64,000 nucleotides of DNA from Aliamphritea spongicola (GCA_024347235.1 AP025283.1:3906001-3970000), one strand, 5' to 3'. Positions 1-11,118 are shown, numbered from the stretch's first letter. Notes: generated from the letters alone by a model not told the origin. Made by a program: numbers and translations.

Positions 1-45
1 GTGCGGGTCGACCGCCACACCGGCTTCCGGTAATTTTTTAGGCAT
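1..45 (-). CDS. rnr: RNase R, first 15 codons only (cut by window edge)
   Basis: The reverse strand from 45 downward encodes the N-terminus of the same RNase R annotated at 36653-39333 and runs off the window. This copy has lost two bases in the T-run at 32-39 compared with 39318-39327, so the start MPKKNYRK is frameshifted here and intact there. Confidence 0.85.
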   Translation of the reverse strand, partial: MPKKLPEAGVAVDPH

Positions 46-130
46 TACAAGTCTTTAGGTAATTTTGTCTGCATATCAATATAACACCGATCAGTTATAA
101 ACGACGGGTTACTTTGCAACAGAAAAACAA

Positions 131-153
131 AACCGGCCAAAGATGGCCGGTTT
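131..153 (-). terminator. Terminator after secF
   Basis: AACCGGCC and GGCCGGTTT form an 8-9 bp stem with a short loop. On the minus strand it is followed by a T-rich run (TTTTGTTTTTC). It lies 24 bases past the secF stop, so it should end the queA-tgt-yajC-secDF transcript before rnr. Confidence 0.75.
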
Positions 154-176
154 GCAATTAACAGTGACAGAACGGC

Positions 177-1096
177 TTATGGCCGCTCGTCCACTTCTTC
201 ATCTTCTTTTTCCGGTGGCATAAGGTCTTCTTTACAGACACCCATTGCCAGCAGCACGTTTGCTGCCACATATATGGATGAGTAAGTACCTACCAGCACA
301 CCGATCAGCAGTGCAATCGCAAAGCCGTGGATCAGTTCACCACCAAATACCGCCAGCGCTGTCAGTACCAGCAAGGTGGTTAAGGAGGTAACAATTGTCC
401 GGCCCAGAGTCTGGTTCAGGGAGATATTCATAATCTCCTCCGGCGTTCCCTTACGGACCTTACGGAAGTTCTCCCGGATACGGTCAGATACCACGATGGT
501 ATCGTTCAGGGAGTAACCTATTACCGCCAGCAGCGCCGCCAGTACTGTCAGGTCAAAGTCCAGCTTAAACAGCGAGAAGACACCCAGTACGATCAGCACG
601 TCGTGTGCCAGTGCTGCCACCGCGCCCACTGAGAACTTCAGCTGGAAGCGGAAGGCAACGTAGATCATGACCATGAACAGCGCCAGCAACAGGCCTAAAC
701 CGCCCTGCTCACGCAGCTCTTCACCGACCTGCGCACCCACGTATTCGTTACGGCGCAGGGTCAGGGTCTGGTCTTCATCCGCCTGCAGCACAGACAGCAC
801 CTGATCCCCTAATTTAGGATCATGGCTCTGACCCAGACGGATCAGAATATCCACCGGCGAACCAAAGGTCTGAACCACTGCATCATCATAACCGGCGCTC
901 TGCAGCTGGCCACGGATTTCATTCAGATCCGGTGACTGTTCATAACCCACTTCCACCAGTGAACCACCGGTAAAATCGAGACCGAACTTCAGGCCATTCA
1001 TTACCAGTGAGGCAACTGAAATCAGCAGCACTGCAATCGACAGGCCCGCCGCAATCTTGCGCAGGGCCATAAAGTTAAAGTTTTTACACTTGCCAT
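177..1096 (-). CDS. secF: Protein translocase subunit SecF
   Basis: Inner-membrane subunit of the SecDF-YajC complex, which uses the proton gradient to pull exported proteins through SecYEG. The reading frame has the family signature [12 protein letters not shown] near the N-terminus, a periplasmic domain, and the membrane block with the conserved motif around [19 protein letters not shown]. The open frame begins at an internal ATG (1070). An upstream ATG at 1096 preceded by GGGG would give [14 protein letters not shown], like other SecF N-termini, if one A is restored in the AAAAA run near 1080; the same loss is present in the second copy. I therefore place the true start at 1096. It follows secD by 12 bases. 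The rest of the frame is intact here. Confidence 0.95.
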
Positions 1097-1108
1097 GTTA
1101 TCCCCGGG

Positions 1109-2957
1109 TCAGATCGACAGCTTGTTCAGCGTACGACCGCCGTAGGTTAAATTCACTAACGCACGGGTCACCATGATGGCGGTAAACATCGACGTCACGA
1201 TACCCACGGAAAGGGTAATCGCAAAACCTTTCACAGGGCCGGTACCCATGGCAAACAGGATAACCGCCGCCAGTAAGGTGGTGATGTTGGCATCAAAATG
1301 GTGGTGAATGCCCGTTCGAAACCGGCATTAATGGCCGACTGCGGTGGCAGCCCGTTGGCCAGCTCTTCTTTATTCGCGAGAATATAAGTACGTTGGCATC
1401 CACCGCCATACCGACCGTCAGTACGATACCGGCAATACCCGGCAAGGTAAGGGTGGCAGACATAATGGACATCACCGCGAGCAGCAATACCAGGTTCAGC
1501 GTCAGGGCAACGTTGGCCAGCAAACCGAACACCCGGTAGTACACCAGCATGAACAGCAGTACCAGGGCAAAACCGATCTGTACTGAGGTGATACCCAGCT
1601 CGATGTTCTGTTCACCCAGGCTCGGCCCTACTGTACGTTCCTCTACGAAGTAGATTGGCGCCGCCAGTGCACCGGCACGTAACAACAGTGCCAGCTCAGA
1701 TGCTTCACCTGCCCCGTCCAGACCGGTAATCCGGAAGCTGGAGCCCAGAATGCTCTGAATGGTTGCCAGAGAAATGATGTGCTTCTCAACGTACGGTACA
1801 CGTTCTGTAACCTGTTCACCGTCAACCGTCTTCACGATATTGCGGCTCTTATGCTCAACGAACAGTACAGCCATGCGACGCTTAACCGCGTTACGGGTAG
1901 TACGGTTCATCAGCTCACCGCCTTTGGAATCCAGGGTAATGGATACCTGTGGCTGACCGTTTTCATCAAAGGTTGACTGGGCGTTAGAAACGCTGGAACC
2001 GGTGATGATAATGTCTTTCTCAAGGGTTGCTCTGCGCGATGAATCCCGGAAGGTGTAAGTCTCTGTTGATGCGCTGGAGGCATCAGTCTTGGCTTCTAAA
2101 CGGAATTCCAGATTCGCCGTTTTACCGATGATCCGTTTCGCCGCAGCGGCATCCTGAATACCTGGCAGCTGAACAACGATACGGTTACGGCCCTGACGCT
2201 GTACCAGTGGCTCTGCCACACCCAGCTCGTTCACCCGGTTACGCAGGGTGGTCAGGTTTTGCTTGATTGCATAATCTTCAATTTCGCGAACCTTGCTCTC
2301 CAGCAGGCTGACAACCACGTAGTACGCGCCGTCGGCATCTTCATCAGTGAGCAAGAATTCTGTGTAATCCTGTTTCAGCAGTTGGCTGGCTTCGTCACGG
2401 ACATCGGCCTTGGAGAACTTCAGCTCCAGGCTACCGTCTTCACGGTGTACAACTGACCGGTAACGCAGCTTTTCAGCCCGCAGCTTGGCTTTAATTTCGC
2501 CAACATACACGTCCAGCCGCTGGGCAACTGCCTGCGCCATGTCAACTTCAAGCAGGAAGTGCACACCGCCGCGCAGATCAAGACCCAGTTTCATCGGGCC
2601 GGCGCCAACGGAGGTCAGCCAGTCAGGGGTTGTCGGTGCCAGGTTAAGGGCAACTACGTAGTTATCACCGAGAATACGGCTAACCGCTTCTTTTGCTTCC
2701 AGCTGGGTTGCACTGTCGGTGAAACGGATTAAGCCACTGGCGCCGTTTAATTCACTGGTTTTAGACACCAGACCTTCGGCCTGCAGCTGCTTGGTCACGC
2801 GGTTCAGCATCTGCTGATCTACGGTATAGGCGGCACGGCTGCCGGAAATCTGTACCGCATAATCATCTGGATATAAGTTCGGCGCTGCATACAGACCACC
2901 GATAAGCAATATCAGAACGATCAGCGCGTTTTTCCATAACGGATATTTATTGAGCAT
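1109..2957 (-). CDS. secD: Protein translocase subunit SecD (frameshifted)
   Basis: Partner of SecF. It begins [13 protein letters not shown] with a first membrane helix; the start at 2957 is chosen because the family starts this way and AAGG/AGGGC lies just upstream. It contains the P1 periplasmic domain with [15 protein letters not shown] and the C-terminal membrane block ([14 protein letters not shown]). Two indels near 1290-1300 and 1375-1385, present in both copies, divert the last ~90 codons. Reading across them restores [18 protein letters not shown] and an ending RTLNKLSI at 1109. About 615 residues, the normal size. These are probably sequencing errors, because secD is expected to be functional. 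Confidence 0.94.
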
Positions 2958-2982
2958 ACTGCCCTTGCCTTCTGTAATCGAA

Positions 2983-3010
2983 AACGCCATTACCGGTCAG
3001 TAATGGCGTT
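2983..3010 (-). terminator. Perfect hairpin between yajC and secD (attenuator-like)
   Basis: AACGCCATTAC, a 6-base loop, then GTAATGGCGTT: an 11-bp perfect stem. On the transcribed (minus) strand it is followed by TTTTCG. It sits between the yajC stop (3022) and the secD start (2957), so it could partly end transcription or stabilise the yajC mRNA end inside the operon. Confidence 0.6.
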
Positions 3011-3021
3011 GCTGTGAACGA

Positions 3022-3303
3022 CTAGATTTCTTTAATTGTGCCTTTTGGCAGCGCCGCACTTACGTGGGTTTTCTGGAAAGTCAGTTCGGTGTCACCGGAT
3101 ACTTCCAGAACAACGTAATCATCATTCAAACGAACAACCTTACCCAGGATGCCGCCGGCGGTGATCACTTCGTCACCTTTGCTCAGGCCAGCCAGCAGTG
3201 CTTTATGGTCCTTCGCACGCTTTGCCTGTGGGCGCCACATGAAGAAGTAGAAAATCAGACCAAAGCCCACCAGGAAGATGAGGTTGAACATGCTTGGATC
3301 CAT
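3022..3303 (-). CDS. yajC: Preprotein translocase subunit YajC
   Basis: A 93-residue protein with one N-terminal membrane helix (LIFLVGFGLIFYFFMW) followed by a small basic/acidic cytoplasmic domain (KGDEVITAGGILGKV), which is the whole of the YajC family pattern. It joins SecDF in the inner membrane. It lies between tgt and secD in the usual order, with a 73-base gap to tgt. The frame is intact here; the second copy lost a G near its 3' end. Confidence 0.96.
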   Translation of the reverse strand: MDPSMFNLIFLVGFGLIFYFFMWRPQAKRAKDHKALLAGLSKGDEVITAGGILGKVVRLNDDYVVLEVSGDTELTFQKTHVSAALPKGTIKEI

Positions 3304-3354
3304 ACCGCCCGGGCTGCGCCTTCAGCGTATGCTGGTGAGATAAAAAGCTCATTA

Positions 3355-4513
<1,159 letters not shown>

Positions 4514-4708
4514 AAAACATTCTCTGCTCACAGCAATTCCTAATCGGTATATTGAGCCGGGAAGCTTCATCGTCCCGGCAAACTTCCCTTAGATATAAGG
4601 GCATTATTATCAATCACAAGGTGCCGGCTGAAATACAGTTACCAGCCCCTGCTTTAAAGCTTATGGCGAACGGTTAAATGGCTTTGATTGCTCCAGCCAC
4701 AAACAGTT

Positions 4709-5757
4709 TCACCCTTGTGCCACACTTTTATCCCGGCGCTGCAAAAACATCGCATCACCGTAACTGAAGAAACGGTATTTCTCTGCAACCGCTTCATGAT
4801 ATGCAGCCATCATGTTGTCGTAACCGGCAAAGGCAGACACCAGCATCAGCAGGGTTGATTCCGGCAAATGGAAGTTGGTCACCAGCACGTCAACGGTTTT
4901 GAACTCGTAGCCCGGGTAAATGAAGATATCGGTATCGCCAAAATACGGCGCAATCTCACCGTCACAGCTGGCGGTTTCCAGACAGCGCACACTGGTGGTG
5001 CCGATCGCTACCACACGGTTACCGCGGGCTTTAGCCGCTTTAACCGCCGCACAGACTTCCTCAGAGACTTCGATATATTCCGCATGCATTTTATGCTCGG
5101 CAATGGTATCCACCTTCACCGGACGGAAAGTCCCCGCCCCCACATGCAGCGTCACAAAGGCTTTTTCTACACCTTTGTCTGCCAGTTTGGCCAGCAGGGC
5201 ATCGTCAAAGTGCAGACCGGCTGTCGGGGCTGCTACAGCACCGGGCTTTTCGTTGTAGACCGTCTGATAACGTTCCCGGTCAGACAGCTCGTCTTCACGC
5301 TTCATATAAGGTGGCAGCGGCATATGGCCAAACTGCTCCAGCGCTTCAATCAGGTTGCCTTCGGAAAGATCAAAACGCAGCTCAAACAGATCATCATGAC
5401 GGCCAACCATGGTTGCCTTCAGGCCACCGTCCAGTGTCAGTTCCGCCCCTTCTTTCGGCGAACGGCTGGAACGGATATGCGCCAGTGCAGACTGTTCATC
5501 CAGCACCCGCTCGATCAGCACTTCAATTTTGCCACCGGACGCTTTCTGGCCGAACATTCTGGCCGGAATCACCCGGGTATTATTGAAGATCACCAGATCC
5601 CCTTCGTTCAGCAGGTCCAGCACCTCATAAAAGTGCCGGTGCACCCGGTCACCACTGTTACCGTCAACACAGAGCAAACGGCTGGCAGTACGGTCAGCGA
5701 GGGATAACGGGCGATTAACTCATCGGGGAGTTCAAAATGGAAATCTTTAACCTGCAT
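4709..5757 (-). CDS. queA: S-adenosylmethionine:tRNA ribosyltransferase-isomerase (frameshifted 5')
   Basis: Makes epoxyqueuosine in tRNA after Tgt by transferring and rearranging the ribose of SAM. The frame carries [20 protein letters not shown] and TSVRCLE, all typical of QueA. In this copy a G is lost near 5700, separating the first ~25 codons; the second copy has the full 349 residues from [20 protein letters not shown], so the start is 5757. First gene of the queA-tgt-yajC-secD-secF group; a 195-base gap to tgt suggests that tgt may also have its own promoter. Confidence 0.96.
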
Positions 5758-5880
5758 GGTGGGATCTGTCGGAACTGAAAAAGGACGGCTATCCTACCGG
5801 AAAACGAAGCATATTTCAGCGCCCTCTGAAGGGAAATAGCACAATTAACCGGCCACAGCAGACCTGTACCCGGTTAATAA

Positions 5881-5901
5881 CTGTTTCACTTGCTGAAACA
5901 G
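5881..5901. terminator. Short inverted repeat downstream of the VOC gene
   Basis: CTGTTTCA, five-base loop, TGAAACAG; a second pair, TTAACCGG/CCGGTTAA, sits at 5845-5877. Both lie between the VOC gene end (5911) and the queA start (5757). Neither is followed by a clear T-run, so a terminator role is only plausible. Confidence 0.35.
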
Positions 5902-5910
5902 CCGGAACAA

Positions 5911-6325
5911 TCAGCCCGCCGGGGCAATAAACTCCGTCCGGATACCGCCTGGAATCAGACACATCATGTGGCGGAACGGTGCTTCTCCCAAGGCTTCCGG
6001 CGCAAACTCAATCGTCACATTATCCTGCTGCAACAGGCGCGCATGTAACGCATCCAGCGCTGCTGTATCCGCTACCGCCAGTGCCACGTGATGCAAGCCA
6101 ATATTCTGTTGCCGGTTAAAACTGACCGGCGTCTCAGCCTTAGCCTGCCAGAGGGTAATCATTGTATGGCCATCGCTGACAAACACCGCCGGATAATCCG
6201 GCTTCTCCCCACCTTATTAAACCCAAGCACCCGCTGGAAAAATCGGCAGTTATCGCCAGCTCAGGCACAGTCAGCCCTAAATGATTTACACCGCGGGTCA
6301 GAGCCCCTTCAGAATTACCGGTCAT
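5911..6325 (-). CDS. VOC-family (glyoxalase-fold) protein, frameshifted
   Basis: About 138 residues. Two beta-alpha-beta-beta-beta modules are visible: VNHLGLTVPEL at the start and GLHHVALAVADTAALDALHARL in the second half, with a C-terminal RTEFIAPAG. This is the vicinal-oxygen-chelate fold used by glyoxalases, extradiol dioxygenases and antibiotic-binding proteins. The paired His/Glu metal ligands are plausible, but no substrate can be named. A missing T in the run near 6232 splits the frame in both copies; restoring it gives DFFQRVLGFNKVGEKPDYP. Divergent from the TetR gene, with shared operators between them, so it is the likely regulated target. Confidence 0.85.
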
Positions 6326-6357
6326 ACTGCACTCCAGAGATATATTATTAATGTTAA

Positions 6358-6407
6358 TGAATAGATTTGTTCAGGTACAAAATACCATAACTGAACAGAT
6401 CTGTTCA
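6358..6407. promoter_or_regulatory. Twin palindromic operators between the VOC gene and tetR
   Basis: TGAACAGATCTGTTCA at 6392-6407 is a perfect 16-bp palindrome. TGAATAGATTTGTTCA at 6358-6373 is a near copy, 34 bases away, about three helical turns. Both fall in the divergent intergenic region, where a TetR-family dimer pair would bind to control both genes. Confidence 0.8.
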
Positions 6408-6506
6408 TTTTTTATAATAAATCCCCTCAACAGGGTAAGGAGAATACTGGAACCCCACGCCCGGCTGACATACACTCTGCCCATCGAAAATACAGCGGAC
6501 CCGATA

Positions 6507-7067
6507 ATGGCCAGGGATAAACAACAACTTCTGATCGAAACATCATTACAGCTGTTTAACAGACACGGATTTCACGCTACCGGCATTGATACCATCATGG
6601 CGGTATCCGGTGTATCTAAAACCACACTGTACAAATATTTCCGCAGTAAAGAACTGCTGATTCTGGCCGTACTGGAATACCGCCATCAGAATCTGGTGGA
6701 ACTGTTTGATTCCACCATTAAGACATCACGTGAAGCCCATCCACAGGAAAAAGACAGTTATCACCTGCATGCGTTTTTCGATGCGCTTCAGGAATGGTTT
6801 GAAGATGACAACTTCTTCGGCTGCAACTTCATTAATGCCAGCGCCGAATTTGCCGACAAAGATCACCCGGTACATCAGTACGCCTGCCGGCATAAGCACT
6901 GGTTACGGGATTGTCTGACAGAGTTGCTGGGTAATGCGGCGCTTGCCGATCAGGTAATGCTGCTGGTTGACGGTGCAATTGTGACTGCTCAGGTCCAGAG
7001 CGCGCCCCAGGCTGCCGAAACCGCACGACAGCTCGCTTGCCAGCTGTGTGGACTGCCTGCCCGCTGA
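6507..7067 (+). CDS. TetR-family transcriptional regulator
   Basis: The product begins MARDKQQLLIETSLQLFNRHGF. It has the N-terminal helix-turn-helix GVSKTTLYKYFRSKELL (about residues 33-50) and a C-terminal ligand domain, 186 residues in all. The open frame extends upstream to 6351, but the region before 6507 overlaps the operators and does not resemble TetR, so I choose the ATG at 6507. The frame is intact in both copies. Divergent from the VOC gene and probably autoregulated. The inducer is unknown. Confidence 0.92.
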   Translation: MARDKQQLLIETSLQLFNRHGFHATGIDTIMAVSGVSKTTLYKYFRSKELLILAVLEYRHQNLVELFDSTIKTSREAHPQEKDSYHLHAFFDALQEWFEDDNFFGCNFINASAEFADKDHPVHQYACRHKHWLRDCLTELLGNAALADQVMLLVDGAIVTAQVQSAPQAAETARQLACQLCGLPAR

Positions 7068-7148
7068 GAACACTGCGAAACAATTTTTTAGTTAACAGCC
7101 AGAATTTCAGCGGAAGGCTTTTTCGACCACAGCCGCCTGCTGCCCGAA

Positions 7149-7513
7149 CTACTCCAGCCCCGCCTGCAAATGCCCGCCGGGTAAAATAACCACCACCGCG
7201 TGCAGAGGCCGGTCAGATACGGCGGCAATGTTACCGGCCGATAATGTACGGCTGTAACCGACACCATCCTCCTGCCAGCTCAGGTTAGCCAGATTCCCTG
7301 CAACGCCCGCTCCGGAAAGCCCAGAGAACATTCACTGCCGGATAAGATGCTACTGCAGCTGACGACCTTACCTGTTTCGGGAATCTTCAGTTTCACCTCA
7401 TAAACAACCTCTGAAGTACGGTTCTGGATAATCAGTTCATTGACGGTCTGGGGCTTCACCCCGCAGGCGGCCAGAGCGGCACAGGTAATGCACAGCAAGA
7501 AACGTGTAACCAT
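7149..7513 (-). CDS. Small predicted lipoprotein (frameshifted)
   Basis: About 121 residues. The N-terminus MVTRFLLCITCAALAAC is a signal peptide ending in a lipobox (LAAC), so the mature protein should be anchored by its cysteine. The remainder is a small beta-rich domain with two further cysteines (VSCSS and GSECS). One indel near 7300, present in both copies, breaks the frame; the two segments join as ERALQGNLANLSW. No family recognised. It stands alone between tetR and the PepSY gene. Confidence 0.7.
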
Positions 7514-7713
7514 ATGAATTTCCGGTGTTTAAATCAGTAAGACTTACCTTACAGTACCATAGCCCCAGAATAAAAATATGCCACCTTGCAGGTGCAAATG
7601 TGAGATCAGAAAACTCCCCTGCGACAAACCGCCACGCGACAACAGGTCACATTTCCGGACACGTAACCGGTTGCTAAAGTGCCGCGCTTTCAGAGCCCGA
7701 TACAGGAACAATC

Positions 7714-9102
7714 ATGTCGCCTTCATCTTTACAGCCAGCCCGCTACCGCGCCGCCTGGCGCTGGCATATGTATGCCGGCCTTTACGTCATTCCTTTCATG
7801 CTTATGCTCAGCCTCACCGGGCTGATCATGCTGCTGTATCAGCCGGTCATCGCTCCGGCATTGCACGGCAAACTGCTAACCGTTGAACCGGTCGCTTCCG
7901 AATACCTGAGCTGGCAAAGTCAGCTGAAGGCCATCACCGCAAAGTATCCACAGGCCACGGTTAACCAGTTTCGTTTACCGGAAACAGCAGAACAGAGCAG
8001 CCACTTCACAGTAAAAACCTCTGAGGGCGAAAACCGGAATGTCTATGTGAATCCGTACACCGGGGAAATATTGGGCAGTAATAGTAAAGATGGCAGCCTC
8101 TATGCGCTGGCGGACGAAATACACGGGACGTTTTTGCTGGGTGAAACCGGCGACGCCCTTATCGAACTGGCGGCCGGATATACCCTGGTGCTGATACTGA
8201 CAGGGCTGTTCATGTGGTGGCCCCGCCAGCAACAACACTGGTACCGGCTGTTTATTCCACAATTGAGCAAGAACGGACGCTCACTGTGGAAAGAACTGCA
8301 CATCAGCACCGGCGCCTGGCTGGCACTGGCGCTGTTATTTCTGAGCATTACCGGCCTTTCATGGACAGGAATCTGGGGGCCAAAATCGTCCAGCCCTGGA
8401 ACACCTTCCCTACCGGCGTATTTGGTGGTATTCCAACCTCAGACAAAACCCATGCCAGCCTGAATCCCGGAGTCATCGAAGAGATTCCCTGGAACCTTGA
8501 ACAGGCCCCTTTACCACTGTCTGGTTCTGCTGCCGGCACACAGGCAATTCCGGCAGGCACACCGGTTAATCTCGATACAGTGACCGGTTATGCACAGCAA
8601 CTGGGTATGACATCCTTCCGGATCAACCTGCCCCGCTGGGAAGATGGCGTCTACTCCATTGTGGCCGCCACCATGAGTAAAGACCGTATTTCGCCGCTGG
8701 ATGACCGCACCCTGCATATTGATCAGTACACCGGAAAACTGCTGATGGATATTCAGTTTCAGGACTACAGCCTGATAGCTAAAGCCATGGCGATCGGCAT
8801 CCCCTTACATATGGGGCTCTGGGGAACAGCCAACCTGATACTCAACACAGTTATCTGTATGCTCACACTGTTCCTGTGCATCAGCGGCATCATCCTGTGG
8901 TGGAAAAGACGTCCCATCAAAGCAGGTGTCAGCCTGAATCCTCCGGCAGCGATTGAAGCCAAACGCTGGAATACCGCCCTGATCATCTGGGTAACGATTG
9001 GTGTCTGCTTCCCACTCAGGGGCAAGCCTGATTGCTATCTGGCTGCTGGAACAGATATTCAGCCACCTGTTTAAGCGCAAAGCTAAGCTGCAGCGCAGCT
9101 AA
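7714..9102 (+). CDS. PepSY-associated transmembrane protein (frameshifted)
   Basis: About 462 residues. RAAWRWHMYAGLYVIPFMLML opens the first membrane helix, as in PepSY_TM/PiuB proteins. Further membrane segments are ALIELAAGYTLVLILTGLFMWWP, STGAWLALALLFLSITGLSWTG and LFLCISGIILWWKRRP, and the periplasmic PepSY parts contain VNPYTGEILG and IDQYTGKLL. A lost G near 8384 (both copies) splits the frame; this copy also lost two bases near 9017. Such proteins are often iron-regulated inner-membrane partners of ferric-siderophore reduction; here there is no adjacent receptor. Confidence 0.88.
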
Positions 9103-9108
9103 ACCGGC

Positions 9109-9136
9109 CGGGCAAACGCAACCTGCTGTTTGCCCG
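9109..9136 (+). terminator. Hairpin after the PepSY gene
   Basis: CGGGCAAAC and GTTTGCCCG form a 9-bp perfect stem with a 10-base loop, six bases after the stop codon. There is no long T-run afterwards. Confidence 0.5.
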
Positions 9137-9193
9137 CGCTCTCTCTGCAAATACCTGAAACCCTGCGTTTTTCAGTTTATTTCTGTTTGCTGA

Positions 9194-9221
9194 TTGACGC
9201 CTAACAATGGATTCGTATAAT
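9194..9221 (+). promoter_or_regulatory. Promoter of tRNA-Leu
   Basis: TTGACG at 9194-9199 and a perfect TATAAT at 9216-9221 with 16-base spacing, followed by a GC-rich discriminator (ACCGGGC) as is usual for stable RNA genes. The tRNA starts 60 bases downstream. Confidence 0.85.
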
Positions 9222-9281
9222 ACCGGGCACTTGCTTACGCTCGGACATTTACCGGAATAAGTAAGTTGCGAAATGATATGT

Positions 9282-9366
9282 GCCGGTGTGGTGAAATTGG
9301 TATACACGACGGATTCAAAATCCGTTGCCTTCGGGCGTGGCGGTTCAAGTCCGCCCACCGGTACCA
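9282..9366 (+). tRNA. tRNA-Leu (CAA)
   Basis: An 85-base tRNA with a seven-pair acceptor stem (first pair G-U), D-arm with TGGT, anticodon stem ACGGA/TCCGT closing the loop TTCAAAA (anticodon CAA), a long variable arm GCCTTCGGGC typical of leucine tRNAs, T-arm with GGTTCAAGTCC and an encoded CCA end. It marks the left edge of the genomic island and is the evident integration target. Confidence 0.97.
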
Positions 9367-9373
9367 CTCAATT

Positions 9374-9408
9374 AAGCCTCGTTTCTCTTCGGGAGAGTCG
9401 GGGCTTTT
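9374..9408 (+). terminator. Terminator of tRNA-Leu
   Basis: AAGCC...CTC / GAG...GGCTTTTT: interrupted stem with a TTCG loop followed by TTTTT, directly after the tRNA. Confidence 0.8.
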
Positions 9409-9428
9409 TGTGCCTGTAAGAAAGATAA

Positions 9429-9510
9429 TTGGTATACACGACGGATTCGCTTTTCATAACATCTAGCGTTGCCTTCGGGCGTGGCGGTTCAAGTCCGCCC
9501 ACCGGGGCCA
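9429..9510 (+). repeat. Degenerate second tRNA-Leu (attachment-site remnant)
   Basis: TTGGTATACACGACGGATTC at 9429-9448 and the variable arm, T-arm and acceptor 3' half at 9469-9506 match the intact tRNA. The acceptor 5' half is missing and the anticodon arm is replaced by unrelated bases, so it cannot fold as a tRNA. It ends in GGGGCCA. Likely left by an earlier integration. Confidence 0.85.
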
Positions 9511-10200
9511 CTAACTTAATCAAGTCATCGATTAAGTATTAAAGCCCTGTTCATAGGGTCTACAGAGAAGCGGAGCTTTGTAGCGACCGCTTTTGTGCCT
9601 GTAATTTCGGCTTCTGGTGCATACCTTATCCCATCTGTGCAATATCTATGCGTCACGACATCCAACGCAATACAACTAATAACTATTAGTTACTCTTTAT
9701 CTACAATATCAGCTTAAAAAGTGAGACCACCAAATTCCCGATTAAAAACCAGGTCTTTCAGGTCAGCTTTGTGCCATTAGCGGACCTTGGAAATACGTGG
9801 CTAGAACGGAAGCTATGCTTCATGCTCGTGACTAAACGTCGTTTCGCGACTTGCTCGACAAAACATAGAAAGCAACCTAGTAGTCAATTTTGGATGACTG
9901 AGATATAGTTCTGGTTGATGGGAGAAAGGAGTACCCGTATCAGAGTCTGTGATATTTCTGCGCAATGCAGGTAGTTCAGGCGGGTATTCAGGATGAACAC
10001 TACTAATCCTTTTTCCTCTCTGGCAGCCCTTGCCCTCGCAAATCGAGCCATAGACTCCTACTACTTTCTGCCTCTTCGGTACATAGCTTTTCTACCCATG
10101 AATTTTAAAATGTTTACAAGGTAGCAAAGCTTGCAAGCTTTTAAACCTTGTAAGGGTGGACCATTAAATTGTTAAGTGAATAGAGAAAGGAATCTTATCT
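9511..10200. other. 690-base stretch without a convincing gene
   Basis: Mostly non-coding. Three structures are visible: a short inverted repeat TTAATC/GATTAA near 9515-9534; a segment at 9765-9786 whose reverse complement recurs at 12163-12183; and a long palindrome at 10114-10155. On the minus strand about 9813-10040 there is a relic whose clean version is in the second copy (49099-49326), with the phrase HPEYPPELPALRR. My recollection is that short uncharacterised proteins of mobile elements carry this phrase; I cannot confirm it here. Confidence 0.5.
10114..10155. repeat. Long palindrome upstream of cassette 1
   Basis: TTACAAGGT ... AAGCTTGCAAGCTT ... ACCTTGTAAGG: outer arms and a central self-complementary core form an extended cruciform of about 42 bases. 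The second copy keeps two more bases of the left arm. It ends about 45 bases before the cassette 1 start; between them is GTTAAGT, which fits the attC right-box consensus GTTRRRY but has no partner I can find. Confidence 0.7.
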
Positions 10201-11118
10201 ATGATTATCAATAAAAGAGAATCAGAACGCTTGGTGCATACACAAAAGGATTAGAAGAAGGACAACCTATAGTTGTGAGCGTTGGTATTTCAGATATTGA
10301 TAGTGACGCAGCTATAGATATTGGACTTAGTCCTGATTTTTCTCCAGGGAAGTTGTCCTTCCAAGAGCTGTCGGCAACATCACTAAATTCAATGCCGAAG
10401 GCAAAGAAATCCCACAAAAGGACGAACCAAAGGAAACGCACTATAGACAGCAAGAATGGACGAAAGAGTTCAGAGGTAGATACGACTTCGAGGAAAAGTC
10501 AAAAATTGTAGACATCCCATACGAGCGTTATCCCAGAGAATATATAGAGCCCCCGCTGTCGAGTTGAATATAGCGACAAATTCTAACAGTGAAAAATTTA
10601 TCATTTCAGATCCAGTAGAATTTACATCGGAGAACGATGATCTTCTGGTTCATATAATCAACCTATTTTTGGAAATATTTGGGCATTGTGAGATCAGGAG
10701 TGAGAACCTTGATTCTATTATTCGTGCTCCTCTTCGTAAGCTAAATTGGGATGTCCTTCCTCCAGGGAAGAAGCCTTGGGGCGAGCTAAAGCCACTTGTA
10801 CGTGAGGCTACAGGTAATCTTTCGGATGGAAACAAAGTGGTTATTGATAAGCGCCTAGAATCCATCAATGTACATGAACCTGACTTCGTTGCAGTAGGTA
10901 GAGCAGGGTTTTCAGGGTACTTGATCTTTGGTTTTCCTGAAAAGAATCTATACATTCTGGAAAGCACGCAAACAAACAACGCTACATACGTTATAGAAAA
11001 TAATTGGGAAGTTTTGTCTGGGTTAACTAAAGCTGAAATTTTAGAGAATAACCTACATAAAGAACGGGTTTTCCACAGAGAGCTGGTTTAATGAAATTAA
11101 TAGAGTTTTGTGTGGATG
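10201..11118 (+). CDS. Cassette 1 protein, unknown function (frameshifted)
   Basis: Reconstructed from three frame segments, about 306 residues, starting MIINKKRIRTLGAYTKGLEEG with AAAGGAA nine bases upstream. Shared indels near 10371 (ELSGNITKFNAEG when restored) and 10555 (EPPAVELNIA when restored) break it; this copy has extra losses near 10215 and 10456. The C-terminal part reads NATYVIENNWEVLSGLTKAEIL then RVFHRESWFNEI. I recall similar endings in uncharacterised bacterial proteins (a G/N-A-x-Y-V, W-LS-LTK-EIL, W-I pattern). No catalytic motif is evident. The stop lies four bases before the attC site at 11123, so this is an integron-type cassette gene. Confidence 0.75.

Noticed and set aside
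4868..5707. Long open frame on the plus strand (279 codons) across queA
   Set aside because: Antisense shadow of queA; His/Gln-rich composition with no recognisable domain, and queA itself is fully supported.
7749..8262. Minus-strand frames opposite the PepSY gene
   Set aside because: Shadows; no start signals and low-complexity composition.
9266..9466. 66-codon frame over the tRNA-Leu gene
   Set aside because: It translates the tRNA and its degenerate neighbour; no coding role.
9429..9510. Second functional tRNA-Leu
   Set aside because: Lacks the acceptor 5' half and a pairing anticodon stem.
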